A stretch of DNA of 64,000 nucleotides from Parafrankia irregularis (GCF_001536285.1 NZ_FAOZ01000008.1:275118-339117); one strand, 5' to 3'. Shown: positions 1-8,573, counted from the stretch's first letter. The notes: a model not told the origin generated them from the sequence alone. Made by a program: numbers and translations.

Positions 1-2
1 CC

Positions 3-281
3 GGAACCTGCGTCGTCGTCGGGCTGGGCAACATCCTCCAGGACGGCAACCTGCCGCTGTCGCTGCATGAGCTCGTGCTGTTCCAGAAGCGGCTGCAGGG
101 CTCTTTGTTCGGCGCGTGCAACCCGATGCGGGACATCCCGGCCCTGCTGGACCTGTACCGCGCCGGCAAGCTGCGCCTGGACGAGCTGATCACCACCCGC
201 TACTCGCTGGAGCAGATCAACGACGGCTTCGCGGACATGCACGCCGGGCGAAACATCCGTGGCGTCATCACCTTCGGCTAG
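3..281 (+). CDS. Zn-dependent alcohol dehydrogenase, C-terminal part (5' end outside window)
   Basis: The reading frame is open from the window edge to the TAG at 279-281, so only about the last 92 residues are seen. The tail reads GSLFGACNPMRDIPALLDLY, then DELITTRYSLEQINDGF and ends NIRGVITFG. This is the typical C-terminus of class III-like and NDMA-dependent medium-chain alcohol dehydrogenases of actinomycetes, which oxidise alcohols to aldehydes. The catalytic and structural zinc ligands lie upstream and cannot be checked. An aldehyde dehydrogenase follows about 110 bases downstream on the same strand, so the two probably carry out consecutive alcohol and aldehyde oxidation. Family is confident; cofactor subtype is not. 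Confidence 0.85.
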   Translation, partial: GTCVVVGLGNILQDGNLPLSLHELVLFQKRLQGSLFGACNPMRDIPALLDLYRAGKLRLDELITTRYSLEQINDGFADMHAGRNIRGVITFG

Positions 282-389
282 CACGGCCAGCACCGCGACC
301 ACGGCCCACGCGGGGCCGAAACGCCCCGTGGCGGAAGTGCCGAACCCGGGACGTCCGGCCACGGCGTGATGAGAACAAGGAGGCACGCG

Positions 390-1892
390 ATGAGCGTGGC
401 GACAGGCATCGAGCAACACGTAAAGCACCCGGACCAGTTGTACATCGGCGGCCAGTGGGTCGCCCCGTTATCCACCGCGTTGATCGACGTCGTCGACTCG
501 GCGACCGAGGAGGTCTTCCTCCGGGTCGCCGAGGCAGGCGAGGCGGACCTGGACCGGGCCATCACCGCCGCCCGCTCGGCCTTCGACGACGGGCCGTGGC
601 CTTCCCTCGCGCACACCGAGCGCGCAGCCTACCTGCGCCGGTTCGCCGCCGAGCTGGCGACCCGCGGGGAGGCCATCACGCAGCTCTGGCCGCGGGAGTC
701 CGGGGCGCTCGCGATGGTGGCCCCGCACATGGCACCGATGGCCGCGGGCGTCTTCGAGTACTACGCCGGCCTGGCCGACACCTATCCGTTCGAGGAGCCG
801 GTCACACCGACGATGGGCAGCGGGTTCGGTCTGCTCGTCCGGGAAGCGGTCGGTGTCGTGGGCGCGATCATCCCCTGGAACGTGCCACTGCAGCTCGCCG
901 TCCAGAAGGTCGCGCCGGCGCTGCTGGCGGGCTGCACGGTCGTGCTCAAGGCGGCCCCCGAGGCGCCCGGGTCGGCGTACGTGCTGGCCGAATGCGCCGA
1001 GGCCGCCGGCCTGCCAGCGGGCGTGTTCAACGTCGTGACGGCCGACCGCGCGGTGTCCGAGCGGCTGGTGACCGACGCCCGGGTCGACAAGATCGCCTTC
1101 ACCGGCTCCACCGCCGCCGGCCGGCGGATCGCGTCGCTGTGCGGGCAGCGCATCGCCCGGTTCACGCTCGAGCTCGGCGGGAAGTCCGCCGCGGTCGTGC
1201 TCGACGACGCCGACCTGACGAAGGCCGCGACGGCCCTCGCCGGCGCCGAGTGCTTCCTGACCGGCCAGGTCTGCGCCTCGCTCACCCGCATCGTCGTCCC
1301 GCGCGGCGTGCACGACGAGTTCGTGGAGACTCTCGCGCAGGTGTTCTCCCAGGTGGTCGTGGGCGATCCCTATGACCCGGCGACGCAGATGGGCCCGCTG
1401 GCGATGGCCCGGCAGCGTGATCGCGTCGAGGGCTACATCCGGGCCGGCGTCGACAGCGGCGCGAAGCTGGTCACCGGCGGCGGGCGGCCGGGCCATCTGG
1501 AGCGCGGCTACTACATCGAACCGACGGTCTTCGGCGGCGTCGACAACAGCTCGACGATCGCCCAGGAGGAGATCTTCGGCCCGGTGCTCAGCGTGATCCC
1601 GGCGGCCGACGAGGCCGACGCGATCAGGATCGCGAACGACACGATCTACGGGCTGAACGCCGCGGTGTTCACCGAGGACGTCGACCGGGCACGTGCCGTC
1701 GCCGGCAGGCTGCGGTCCGGGACGGTCGGCCACAACGCGATGCGGGCCGACACCGGCATCGCGTTCGGCGGGTTCAAGCAGTCGGGCATCGGGCGGGAAG
1801 GCGGCCTCGAGGGCCTGCTGCCCTATCTGGAGACGAAGATGATCCTGCTGGACGAGGCGCCGGCCAGGTACCGCGAGGAAGCGGCGCATTGA
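390..1892 (+). CDS. Aldehyde dehydrogenase (NAD(P)+-dependent, ALDH superfamily)
   Basis: A 500-residue cytoplasmic ALDH that oxidises an aldehyde to the acid. The substrate is unknown. Family marks are the N169-type motif IIPWNVPLQL, the general base in LELGGKS (Glu about 261) and the nucleophile in GQVCAS (Cys about 295), with the closing FGGFKQSGIGREGG segment. An upstream in-frame GTG at 366 exists, but the ATG at 390 has AAGGAGG six bases before it and is chosen. Length is normal for the family. It follows an alcohol dehydrogenase and precedes an amidohydrolase across a 327-base gap. It is a paralogue of the ALDH at 11010. Confidence 0.92.
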   Translation: MSVATGIEQHVKHPDQLYIGGQWVAPLSTALIDVVDSATEEVFLRVAEAGEADLDRAITAARSAFDDGPWPSLAHTERAAYLRRFAAELATRGEAITQLWPRESGALAMVAPHMAPMAAGVFEYYAGLADTYPFEEPVTPTMGSGFGLLVREAVGVVGAIIPWNVPLQLAVQKVAPALLAGCTVVLKAAPEAPGSAYVLAECAEAAGLPAGVFNVVTADRAVSERLVTDARVDKIAFTGSTAAGRRIASLCGQRIARFTLELGGKSAAVVLDDADLTKAATALAGAECFLTGQVCASLTRIVVPRGVHDEFVETLAQVFSQVVVGDPYDPATQMGPLAMARQRDRVEGYIRAGVDSGAKLVTGGGRPGHLERGYYIEPTVFGGVDNSSTIAQEEIFGPVLSVIPAADEADAIRIANDTIYGLNAAVFTEDVDRARAVAGRLRSGTVGHNAMRADTGIAFGGFKQSGIGREGGLEGLLPYLETKMILLDEAPARYREEAAH

Positions 1893-1965
1893 TCTCGCCT
1901 CCCGCGCCCGGCGACTTCCTGGGCCGCTGCCTGGTCGGCAGGTGCGCCTTCTCCACCGTACGAGC

Positions 1966-1986
1966 TACTAGAACCAGAATCTAGAA
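1966..1986. promoter_or_regulatory. Candidate operator TACTAGAACCAGAATCTA
   Basis: The 18 bases TACTAGAACCAGAATCTA differ at only two central positions from TACTAGAACACGAATCTA at 9827-9844, upstream of another amidohydrolase gene. Within the site CTAGA at 1968-1972 pairs with TCTAG at 1980-1984. The shape resembles TetR-family operators built on TAGAAC half-sites. The regulator is unknown. Confidence 0.5.
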
Positions 1987-2073
1987 TGGTCTCGATCGGG
2001 GCCGCGCCAAGGCGGCCCCGAGCCGACCTCGACCAGTCGACAGGAGTTGCCAGCACACATTAGGCTGTGCGCG

Positions 2074-2088
2074 TTGGATAAAATATTC
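2074..2088. promoter_or_regulatory. AT-rich motif TTGGATAAAATATTC
   Basis: TTGGATAAAATATTC is a strikingly AT-rich island in GC-rich DNA. It closely matches TTGGATAAATTATCC before the acyl-CoA ligase at 38065, where the core is a perfect palindrome. It may be a shared operator or an extended -10 region for the amidohydrolase gene starting at 2220. Confidence 0.35.
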
Positions 2089-2219
2089 AGCAGGCTCGAC
2101 GGTTGCCTGACACACGGGCAGACCGACCAGGCGCTCCCCCAAGCGGCATGAACATGAAACGATGTTCTACCTTGGAAGGCGAGCAGCTGTGTTCGAGGCC
2201 CACCTGGGGAGGTCGCGGC

Positions 2220-3392
2220 GTGACTACGGACGGACTGCGCGCTTTCGACGCGGACAATCACTACTACGAGGCCCTGGACGCCTTCACCCGCCACATCGAG
2301 CCCGAGTTCGCCAAGCGCTGCATGCAGTGGGCGGAGGTCGGTGGCCGCACCCGGCTGCTGGTCGGCGGGAAGGTCAACAAGTTCCTGCCCAACCCGACGT
2401 TCAGCGCGCTGGCCAAGCCCGGCGCGCTGGAGCGGTACTTCCGAGGCGAGGTCGGCGGCCCGGTCATCAACCTGTTCGGCGAGCTGGCCCCGCCCCGCCC
2501 CGAGTACCAGAACCGGGACGCCCGACTGCGGGTCATGGACGAGCTGGGCCTGGACGGCGCCTACTTCTTCCCGACCCTCGGAGTCGGCATGGAGCGGGCC
2601 CTGCAGAACGACCTGCCCGCGGCGCGGGCCGCCTTCCGGGCCTTCAACCGGTGGCTGGACGACGACTGGGGCTTCGCCTACCAGGAGAAGATCTTCGCCG
2701 CGCCCTACATCTCGCTGTCGGATCCGGCGGCGGCGGTCGCCGAGCTGCGGTGGGCGCTGGGCAGGGGAGCCCGCATCGTGGTGATGCGAGCCGGCCCGGT
2801 GCGCACCGAGATGGGCCTGAAGTCACCGGCCGACCGGATGTACGACGAGTTCTGGGCGCTCGCGAACGAGGCGCGGGTGGTGTGCGCCTACCACGGCGGC
2901 GACGACGTGTATTCGGAGCTGATCGGCTGGTGGAGCGAGAGCGACGAGACCGAGGCGTTCCGCCGCACCCCGCTGCGGGCCCTGCTCTCGCCGACGGCCG
3001 TGGCCGACACGTTCGCCGCGCTGCTCGCGCAGGGCACGATGCACCGCAACCCGCAGCTGCGGTTCGCCGCGATCGAGACCGGCTCGGACTGGGTCACCCC
3101 GCTGTTCAAGTCCCTGAAGAAGTCGTTCGTGCAGGGCGGCGAGGCGTGGGCGGAGGACCCGCGGGAGACCTTCCGGCGCCAGGTCTGGGTCTCACCGTTC
3201 CACGAGAACGACCTCGCCGAGCTCAAGAAGCTGATCGGCGTGGAGCGGATGCTGATGGGATCCGACTGGCCGCACGTCGAGGGACTGGCCGATCCGCTGT
3301 CGTTCACCAAGGACCTGGCCGCGGCCGGCTTCGACGACGCCGAGATCAGGCTTGTGATGCACGACAACGCGGCCTCGCTCATCGGCGTCTGA
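2220..3392 (+). CDS. Amidohydrolase-2 family metal-dependent hydrolase or decarboxylase
   Basis: A 390-residue TIM-barrel protein of the ACMSD/amidohydrolase-2 type, whose members hydrolyse or decarboxylate cyclic and aromatic acids at one divalent metal. Visible marks are the N-terminal AFDADNHYYE motif in place of the usual DxHxxE, and GSDWPHVEG near residue 345, carrying the conserved Asp and His. The frame opens at 2103, but the GTG at 2220 has GGGGAGG seven bases upstream and starts exactly at the conserved N-terminus. Two paralogues lie at 8574 and 16980. The similar operator upstream of the 8574 copy suggests joint regulation. The substrate cannot be told from sequence. Confidence 0.85.
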   Translation: MTTDGLRAFDADNHYYEALDAFTRHIEPEFAKRCMQWAEVGGRTRLLVGGKVNKFLPNPTFSALAKPGALERYFRGEVGGPVINLFGELAPPRPEYQNRDARLRVMDELGLDGAYFFPTLGVGMERALQNDLPAARAAFRAFNRWLDDDWGFAYQEKIFAAPYISLSDPAAAVAELRWALGRGARIVVMRAGPVRTEMGLKSPADRMYDEFWALANEARVVCAYHGGDDVYSELIGWWSESDETEAFRRTPLRALLSPTAVADTFAALLAQGTMHRNPQLRFAAIETGSDWVTPLFKSLKKSFVQGGEAWAEDPRETFRRQVWVSPFHENDLAELKKLIGVERMLMGSDWPHVEGLADPLSFTKDLAAAGFDDAEIRLVMHDNAASLIGV

Positions 3393-3436
3393 CCGCCCCC
3401 GGCGTCTCCCAGCGGCACTGTGAAGGAGTGACGGAC

Positions 3437-3573
3437 GTGTCCATCGGTCTCGACGAGGATCACAAGGCGCTGGCCGATTCGGTCCGCGGTTTCGTGTCCC
3501 GGCAGTCGAAATCCAGCTCAACGTCATCGCCGAGCGCATACTCGGGCTCCCGCGCGAGCTGACGCCCAGCTGA
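3437..3573 (+). pseudogene. Acyl-CoA dehydrogenase fossil: both ends kept, middle deleted
   Basis: GAAGGAG precedes a GTG at 3437 that encodes SIGLDEDHKALADSVRGFVS, a textbook ACAD N-terminus. After about 23 codons the reading shifts frame into EIQLNVIAERILGLPREL, a textbook ACAD C-terminus that ends at the TGA at 3571. The roughly 350 residues between, holding the FAD site and catalytic core, are gone. The junction is near 3508-3512. In the original N-terminal frame a stop is reached at 3562. No functional enzyme can be made. The start signals are still good, so the loss may be recent. Confidence 0.85.
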
Positions 3574-3598
3574 CGCCTGCTTTAGGGGTGACTCGACA

Positions 3599-5194
3599 AT
3601 GGACGGCAACTTAGGAATCGAGCTTCCTGCTCTGCACCCGTTCGTGGGTATGGACGTGACCTCGGCGCTGGAGGAACGGTCACGGCGGTACGGCGAGCGC
3701 CCGTTCCTCGTCTGGGAACCGCCGGACGGAGCGCGCCGCACCTGGACCTACGGCGAGTTCGCCCGCGACGTGCGTGCCGTCGCGGGCGGGCTGGCGAGCC
3801 GGGGCGTGCGCGCCGGCGACGCCATCGTGATCCATCTGGACAACAGTCCGGGCTTCCTGCTGGTCTGGTTCGCGTGCGCGCGGCTCGGCGCGGTCGCGGT
3901 CGACCTGAACACCCGGTACGCCGAGGATGAGCTGGCGCACGCCGTCGAACTGACCGGTGCCGTCGGGATCGTCACCGACCCGCGGCTCGGGCTCGCCGAC
4001 TGCCCGGCGGTGACCGCGCTCGGGTGGACGGCTCTGCTCGACCCGGCCACCGGGACCGTGCCGGAGCTGGTCGGTGACCCGGAGCTGGCCCCGCACCGGG
4101 AGGCCGACCCGGCGGCGGCACTGTGCGTCCAGCTGACCTCCGGGACCACGGCCCGTCCGAAGGCGGCCCTTTTCACCCACGCCAACGCCCTGTGGGCGGG
4201 CCGGGTGGGGGCGCTGCTCTGGCGGCTGGCGCCGGACACCATCCAGTTGGTCTACGCCCCGCTGTTCCACACCCACGCGCTGTGCTGGCAGCTGTTGCCC
4301 ACCTTCTGGGTGGGCGGCACCGTGGTGGTCCAGCCGAAGTTCTCCGCCTCCCGGTTCTGGGAGGTGTCCCTCCGCAACAGGTGCACCCACACCGGGCTGC
4401 TCCCGCTGCTGTTGAAGGTCGTCACCAGCCAGCCGGTTCCGGAGCACAGCTACCGCAGCTGGATCTTCGGTCTCGAGATGCCCCGGCTGGACGCCCTGCT
4501 CGGCGTCAGGATCTTCAGCGCCTGGGGCCAGACCGAGGTCGTCAGCACACCTGTCGTCGGTGAGCTCGACAACCCGGTCGACGAGGGCGCGATCGGCCGG
4601 CCGGCACCGGGCTATCAGGTCCGGGTCCGCCGGGACGACGGCGCCGACGCCGGCCCTGGAGAGACCGGTGATCTGCTCGTCGGAGGCATCCGCGGCCTGT
4701 CGGTGTTCGCCGGGTATCTCGCCGACCCGGCCGCCACCGCCGCCGCCTTCGAGGACGGATGGCTGCTGACCGGGGACCGGGTGACGGTGCTGCCCAGCGG
4801 CACCCTGAGGTTCGCCAGCCGCGCCAAGGACATGCTCAAGGTCAGCGGCGAGAACGTGGCCGCCGCGGAGATCGAACGCGTCATCACGACCGTGGCGGGA
4901 GTGGGCCAGGCCGCCGTCGTCGCTCGGCCGGACCCGGTTCGAGGTGAGGTGGCCGTCGCGTTCGTCATCGCCGCGGCCGCGGATCCCGACCCCGACGAGA
5001 CGGCCCTCCAGGAAGCCGTCGTCACCGCGTGCCAGCAGCAGCTCGCTGACTTCAAGGTCCCCCGCGCCGTGTATGTCGTGCCCGAGCTGCCGACGGCGAC
5101 CCTCGAGAAGGTGGCGAAGGGGACGCTGCGGCAGTGGGCCGCCGACCGGCACCGCGCGGAAAGCTCTCCGCCCCACCCGGAGATGTCCCGATAA
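3599..5194 (+). CDS. Acyl-CoA ligase (ANL superfamily)
   Basis: A 531-residue adenylate-forming ligase that should activate a carboxylic acid as acyl-AMP and transfer it to CoA. The phosphate-binding loop LTSGTTARPKAALFTH lies near residue 180. SAWGQTEVVS follows near 305, then the hinge region GDRVTVLPSGTLRFASRAKD and SGENVAAAEIE. The A10 lysine is in LEKVAKGTLRQ near the C-terminus. The order and length are complete. It starts 25 bases after an ACAD fossil, so it once belonged to a ligase-dehydrogenase unit. The Shine-Dalgarno is weak (GGGGTG). Substrate unknown; short or aromatic acids are as likely as fatty acids. Confidence 0.88.
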   Translation: MDGNLGIELPALHPFVGMDVTSALEERSRRYGERPFLVWEPPDGARRTWTYGEFARDVRAVAGGLASRGVRAGDAIVIHLDNSPGFLLVWFACARLGAVAVDLNTRYAEDELAHAVELTGAVGIVTDPRLGLADCPAVTALGWTALLDPATGTVPELVGDPELAPHREADPAAALCVQLTSGTTARPKAALFTHANALWAGRVGALLWRLAPDTIQLVYAPLFHTHALCWQLLPTFWVGGTVVVQPKFSASRFWEVSLRNRCTHTGLLPLLLKVVTSQPVPEHSYRSWIFGLEMPRLDALLGVRIFSAWGQTEVVSTPVVGELDNPVDEGAIGRPAPGYQVRVRRDDGADAGPGETGDLLVGGIRGLSVFAGYLADPAATAAAFEDGWLLTGDRVTVLPSGTLRFASRAKDMLKVSGENVAAAEIERVITTVAGVGQAAVVARPDPVRGEVAVAFVIAAAADPDPDETALQEAVVTACQQQLADFKVPRAVYVVPELPTATLEKVAKGTLRQWAADRHRAESSPPHPEMSR

Positions 5195-5219
5195 AGGCGG
5201 AGATGGCCCGGTCTCGCGA

Positions 5220-6131
5220 CTATCGGTCCAGGCTGGCCGGCCTGCCGTCGTCGTCGAACGCCGCGTTGACGGCGGCGGTGGCTCGGGTCACGTGGTTCGC
5301 GATCTCGTCGGCTCGCCTGGCGGACAGCGCCCGCAGCGGGTGGACGCCGATGCTCGCGGTGGCCTGGCGGGTGTGCGGGTCGAACACGGGCGCGGCGATC
5401 GCCGTGACAGGCCGCCGGTCCTGGTCCGTCGCGCCGGTGGAGGGCAGGCCGAGTCTGGCGATCTCGGCCAGGACGCCGTCCATCGCTCGCCGCACCGGCT
5501 GGGCCTGCGGGTCGGCCCGCAGGCTGGCCATGGCCCTGGCGGCCTGCGCCATGGCGGGGTCGAGGCGCTCGAGGGTGTGGCCGCGTTCGCGGGTGGCGGT
5601 GAGCAGGCCGTCGAGGCGCTCGGCCAGCACGGGGTCGGTGATCGCGCCGCGGTCCATCCAGGCCCGGCGCCCGTCGCTGTTCTCCCAGGCGGCGAAGACG
5701 ACGCCGAGCGGCGCCGCGAACGGGAAGCGGTCTCCGGCCGCGGCGTCGGCGACCTGGCACGCACCCAGGTCGATCGTCGTGATGACGAGCTCGTCGCCGA
5801 CGCGCTCGGTCATCACGGCGGGGTAGCCGAGGTCCTTCGCGAGTCGGTGGACCGCGGCCCGGGCCGGCTGATGACGCGAGCGCTCGGCGGCGGCTCGGGC
5901 CGCGACCGCCGCGAGCGCCGGGCCCAGGGTGAACGTCCGGTGGTCCGGGTCCCTGACGGCCCAGCCGCGTTCGCAGAGGGTCGCCATGATCGCGTGGGCG
6001 GTCGCCTGGGTCAGGCCGAGGTCGCGCACGAGGTCGCCCAGCCGCGGAGCGGGCCCGCTCTGCCCGCGCTGGGCGAGGAGTTCGAGGACGTCGAGCACCC
6101 GCGTCGTCGGCGGCGATGCGGCGTTCGGCAC
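5220..6131 (-). CDS. IclR-family transcriptional regulator
   Basis: A 303-residue regulator. The N-terminal winged helix (TTRVLDVLELLAQ, then LGDLVRDLGLTQATAHAIM) is followed by an effector-binding domain of IclR type with GVVFAAWENS and GHTLERLDPAMA. Such proteins bind small acids and control adjacent catabolic genes. The start is the GTG at 6131, with GAGAAAGG eight bases upstream. The frame stays open further upstream but without family sequence. It is divergent from the PPOX gene at 6306. The 174-base gap holds strong palindromes at 6175-6205 that are natural candidates for its operator. The exact ligand is unknown. Confidence 0.85.
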   Translation of the reverse strand: MPNAASPPTTRVLDVLELLAQRGQSGPAPRLGDLVRDLGLTQATAHAIMATLCERGWAVRDPDHRTFTLGPALAAVAARAAAERSRHQPARAAVHRLAKDLGYPAVMTERVGDELVITTIDLGACQVADAAAGDRFPFAAPLGVVFAAWENSDGRRAWMDRGAITDPVLAERLDGLLTATRERGHTLERLDPAMAQAARAMASLRADPQAQPVRRAMDGVLAEIARLGLPSTGATDQDRRPVTAIAAPVFDPHTRQATASIGVHPLRALSARRADEIANHVTRATAAVNAAFDDDGRPASLDR

Positions 6132-6174
6132 GGCTTGACCTTTCTCTCGCGGCCACTCTACGGTATCGAAATAA

Positions 6175-6205
6175 CGATGAGATCTCATCGAATATTCGAA
6201 ATATT
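6175..6205. promoter_or_regulatory. Candidate IclR operator: nested palindromes
   Basis: CGATGAGATCTCATCG at 6175-6190 is a perfect 16-base palindrome. It is followed at once by CGAATATTCG (6189-6198) and by AATATT repeated around CGA (6191-6205). This AT-rich island sits between the divergent IclR and PPOX genes, 44 bases before the IclR start codon, as expected for a dual operator. Confidence 0.6.
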
Positions 6206-6305
6206 CTTCGATCTCCGTCTCGGAGGTCGAGCGCCCCGGCCGAGCGCAGCAGAACACCCCGGCCAGGCGCGGCAGAAGAGAACGCCGACATGAGAGCGAG
6301 GCCTC

Positions 6306-6785
6306 GTGCAGCCTGACCTGATCAGCACCCAGCGTCGGGGACGCCGGATCGCCCTGACCTCCGACGAGGTCGACGCACTGCTCACCGAGCACCGCGTGTG
6401 CCGGGTCGCGACGCTGACGTCCAGCGGCGCGCCGCACGTCAGCCCGCTCTGGTACGTCTGGGACGGTACCTCGCTGTGGCTGTACTCGATCGTCCGCAGC
6501 CAGCGGTGGGCCGACCTGCTGCGCGACGGGCGGGCAGCCGTCGTCGTCGACGCCGGTGACGACTTCGGCGAGCTGCACGGCGTGGAGCTGCGCGGCCGGT
6601 TCGAGCAGGTCGGCAGCGCCCCCCGCACCGGCGCGGAGGACCACCCCGAGCTGGCTACGCCGGAACGGCTGTTCGCCGCGAAGTACATCGCCAACCCGGA
6701 TGGCTCGATGTACCACGACGGCCGGCACGCCTGGCTGCGTCTGACCCCCGAGAAGGTCGCCTCCTGGGACCACCGCAAGATCTAG
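6306..6785 (+). CDS. PPOX-class (split beta-barrel) F420 or flavin-dependent oxidoreductase
   Basis: A 159-residue protein of the pyridoxamine-phosphate-oxidase-like split-barrel fold. The motif CRVATLTSSGAPHVSPLWYV and the later HAWLRLTPEKVASWDHRKI are typical of the actinobacterial F420H2-dependent branch, which reduces or oxidises varied small molecules. The start is the GTG at 6306, preceded by GAGCGAGG. It is divergent from the IclR gene and upstream of an SDR and an MDMPI-family gene, so these three are probably one IclR-controlled unit. Whether it uses F420, FMN or heme-related ligands cannot be settled from sequence. Confidence 0.75.
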   Translation: MQPDLISTQRRGRRIALTSDEVDALLTEHRVCRVATLTSSGAPHVSPLWYVWDGTSLWLYSIVRSQRWADLLRDGRAAVVVDAGDDFGELHGVELRGRFEQVGSAPRTGAEDHPELATPERLFAAKYIANPDGSMYHDGRHAWLRLTPEKVASWDHRKI

Positions 6786-6826
6786 CGCCCACCAACGCAC
6801 ATTCCCAAGGCGGAGGCCAGGTTCAC

Positions 6827-7663
6827 ATGAGCCATCTGAACGGCAAGGTCGTGCTGGTCACCGGCGGCGCGAGCGGCTTCGGCCGGGAGATCACCACCCG
6901 GCTCGCGCGAGGCGGCGCGATCCCGGTCGCGCTCGACGTCAACGCCGAAGGCGCCGAGAAGCTGGCGGCCTCCCTCACCGCCGAGGGCCACCAGGCCCGC
7001 GGGCTCGGCCTGGACGTCCGCGACCGCCGGGCGTTCGCCGGGGTCGTCGACCGCGCGGTGGCGGACCTCGGGCGGGTCGACGTGCTCGTCAACAACGCCG
7101 GCATCATGCCCCTGGCCCACTTCGCCGACCACGAACGGGCCGCCGACGCCTGGGACCGGTGCATCGACATCAACCTCAAGGGCGTGCTGCACGGCATCTA
7201 CGCCGTCCACGACCACATGATCCGCCAGGGCGGCGGTCACATCGTCAACATCTCCTCGGTGTACGGCAACGCCGGCATCGCCGGGGCCGCGGTCTACGGC
7301 GCGACCAAGGCCGCCGTCGCCACCGTGTCGAACGCGCTGCGGGTCGAAAGCCAGGGCCGCATCAAGGTGACGGTCGTCCGCCCCAGCGGCGTCGTCGACA
7401 CGAACCTGTCGAGCGAGATCATCGACTTCACCGCGCCCGCCGCGCTCACGGCGCACCGCGCCGGCGTTTTCCAGGAGCACGCCCAGGCCTTCTTCGGCGG
7501 CGGCACGCCCGCCGCCGGGCTGACCGACCCCGAGGACGTCCGCTACTGGTCGCTGTCCGCCGCCCAGGTCGCGGACGAGATCGTCCGCCTCATCGACCAG
7601 CCGCTCGGCGTCGCCGTCACCGACATCACCCTGCGAGCCACCGGAGAGGACTATGTCTTCTGA
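6827..7663 (+). CDS. Short-chain dehydrogenase/reductase (SDR)
   Basis: A 278-residue classical SDR. The cofactor motif is TGGASGFG near residue 15, followed by NNAGIMPL near 90. The catalytic Ser lies in NISSVYG and the YxxxK in YGATKAAV. The C-terminus is longer than usual, with about 60 residues after the catalytic core. It should interconvert an alcohol and a ketone with NAD(P)H. AAGGCGGAGG lies upstream of the ATG. Its stop overlaps the start of the next gene by 11 bases, so the two are translationally coupled. Confidence 0.88.
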   Translation: MSHLNGKVVLVTGGASGFGREITTRLARGGAIPVALDVNAEGAEKLAASLTAEGHQARGLGLDVRDRRAFAGVVDRAVADLGRVDVLVNNAGIMPLAHFADHERAADAWDRCIDINLKGVLHGIYAVHDHMIRQGGGHIVNISSVYGNAGIAGAAVYGATKAAVATVSNALRVESQGRIKVTVVRPSGVVDTNLSSEIIDFTAPAALTAHRAGVFQEHAQAFFGGGTPAAGLTDPEDVRYWSLSAAQVADEIVRLIDQPLGVAVTDITLRATGEDYVF

Positions 7664-8510
7664 CGCCGCGTCCGCTGACGCCGCGATGTCCACCGCCTCC
7701 GTGCTCTCCGCCGGCAACAGCACGGTGGCGCTCGAGCACACCCTCGCCGAGACCCTCGACGTGTTCGGCGCTCTCACCGCCGACGAGCTCGCGGCCCCGT
7801 CCGCCTGCGACGGCTGGACGGTCCACACCACCCTCGCGCACCTCACCATCAGCGTGGCCGGGTTCGCCGGGCTGATTCCGATCACGCCCTACGACCAGGG
7901 CCTGGAGTTCGAAGCGGCGGTCGACGCCCACACCCACGAGGTCGCCGAACGGCCGACCGCGGAACTCCTCGACATCATCAGGTCATCGGTGCCAGCCGTC
8001 CTGGCCATCTTCGGCGGGCTGACCGACGAACTCGCCACCACGCCCGTGAACATGGGCACCGCCGGCACCTACCCGCTCGCGAGCCTCGCCGACGCCATCG
8101 TCTTCGACCACACCTGCCACACCCGCTGGGACGTCCTCACACCCCGCGGGCCCGTCCGGCGCGCCCTGCCCGGTCTCGACGGTGAACGCCTGGCCGCCGC
8201 GAACCGCTGGCTCATCGGCGGCATCCGGCAGATGACCACCGAACGGTTCCGTGAGCTGCTCACCGACCCGCTGGCCCTCGTCCTCACCGGACCGGGCGGC
8301 ACGGCTCTGCGGCTCCTCCCCCACGCCGAGGCAACCGAGATCCACCACGACGCCACGGCCGCGCAGGACGGGACGCGCGCCACCGTGCGCACGAGTGCCA
8401 CCGATTTCATCCTCTGGGGAACCGGCCGGGAAACACGACACGACCGAGTCGAGATCACCGGCGACACGGCCTACGCCAACACGGTCCTCGACGCCTTCCG
8501 CGTCTACTGA
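7653..8510 (+). CDS. Mycothiol-dependent maleylpyruvate isomerase (MDMPI)/DinB-like protein
   Basis: A 285-residue protein whose N-terminal half is the four-helix MDMPI/DinB-like domain. SACDGWTVHTTLAHLT contains the conserved W-x-V-x-x-x-x-x-H signature that ligates metal in mycothiol-using enzymes. These add, isomerise or detoxify with mycothiol, the actinomycete thiol. The C-terminal part with GPGGTALRLLPHAEAT resembles the MDMPI C-terminal domain. The ATG at 7653 has GGAGAGG upstream and lies inside the SDR gene's last codons. A stretch of Ser/Ala/Asp residues at the N-terminus is probably disordered. The exact reaction is unknown. Confidence 0.72.
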   Translation: MSSDAASADAAMSTASVLSAGNSTVALEHTLAETLDVFGALTADELAAPSACDGWTVHTTLAHLTISVAGFAGLIPITPYDQGLEFEAAVDAHTHEVAERPTAELLDIIRSSVPAVLAIFGGLTDELATTPVNMGTAGTYPLASLADAIVFDHTCHTRWDVLTPRGPVRRALPGLDGERLAAANRWLIGGIRQMTTERFRELLTDPLALVLTGPGGTALRLLPHAEATEIHHDATAAQDGTRATVRTSATDFILWGTGRETRHDRVEITGDTAYANTVLDAFRVY

Positions 8511-8533
8511 ACCGCCACCCGGGCAGGCCGAGC

Positions 8534-8562
8534 TGACGTCAGGCCGTTTCGGCCTGACGTCA
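8534..8562. terminator. Bidirectional terminator hairpin
   Basis: TGACGTCAGGCCG (8534-8546) and its exact reverse complement (8550-8562) enclose a TTT loop, giving a perfect 13-base-pair stem. It lies between the convergent MDMPI-family gene and amidohydrolase gene. It has no long U tract, as is common in GC-rich actinomycetes. Confidence 0.8.
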
Positions 8563-8573
8563 TGGCACGGCCT

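Larger units (their letters stand above)
1893..2219. other. Intergenic region with candidate operators
   Basis: This 327-base gap separates the ALDH from the amidohydrolase gene. It is clearly more AT-rich than its surroundings. It holds two candidate binding sites, described separately at 1966 and 2074, and no convincing gene. Short open frames across it have no ribosome binding site and no family signature. The promoter of the downstream gene should lie here. Confidence 0.5.

Noticed and set aside
468-1889. Long reverse-strand open frames opposite the ALDH and many other genes
   Set aside because: GC-rich third positions leave the antisense frames open. They have no motifs, and the plus-strand proteins are clearly conserved.
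2162-3562. A 466-codon frame overlapping the amidohydrolase gene
   Set aside because: It is a +1 shadow of the 2220 gene. Only its last part contains the ACAD N-terminus, which is explained by the fossil at 3437.
3437-3573. Programmed frameshift in a very small ACAD-like protein
   Set aside because: The two pieces are the extreme ends of a 380-residue enzyme and no slippery site is visible. Deletion explains it better.
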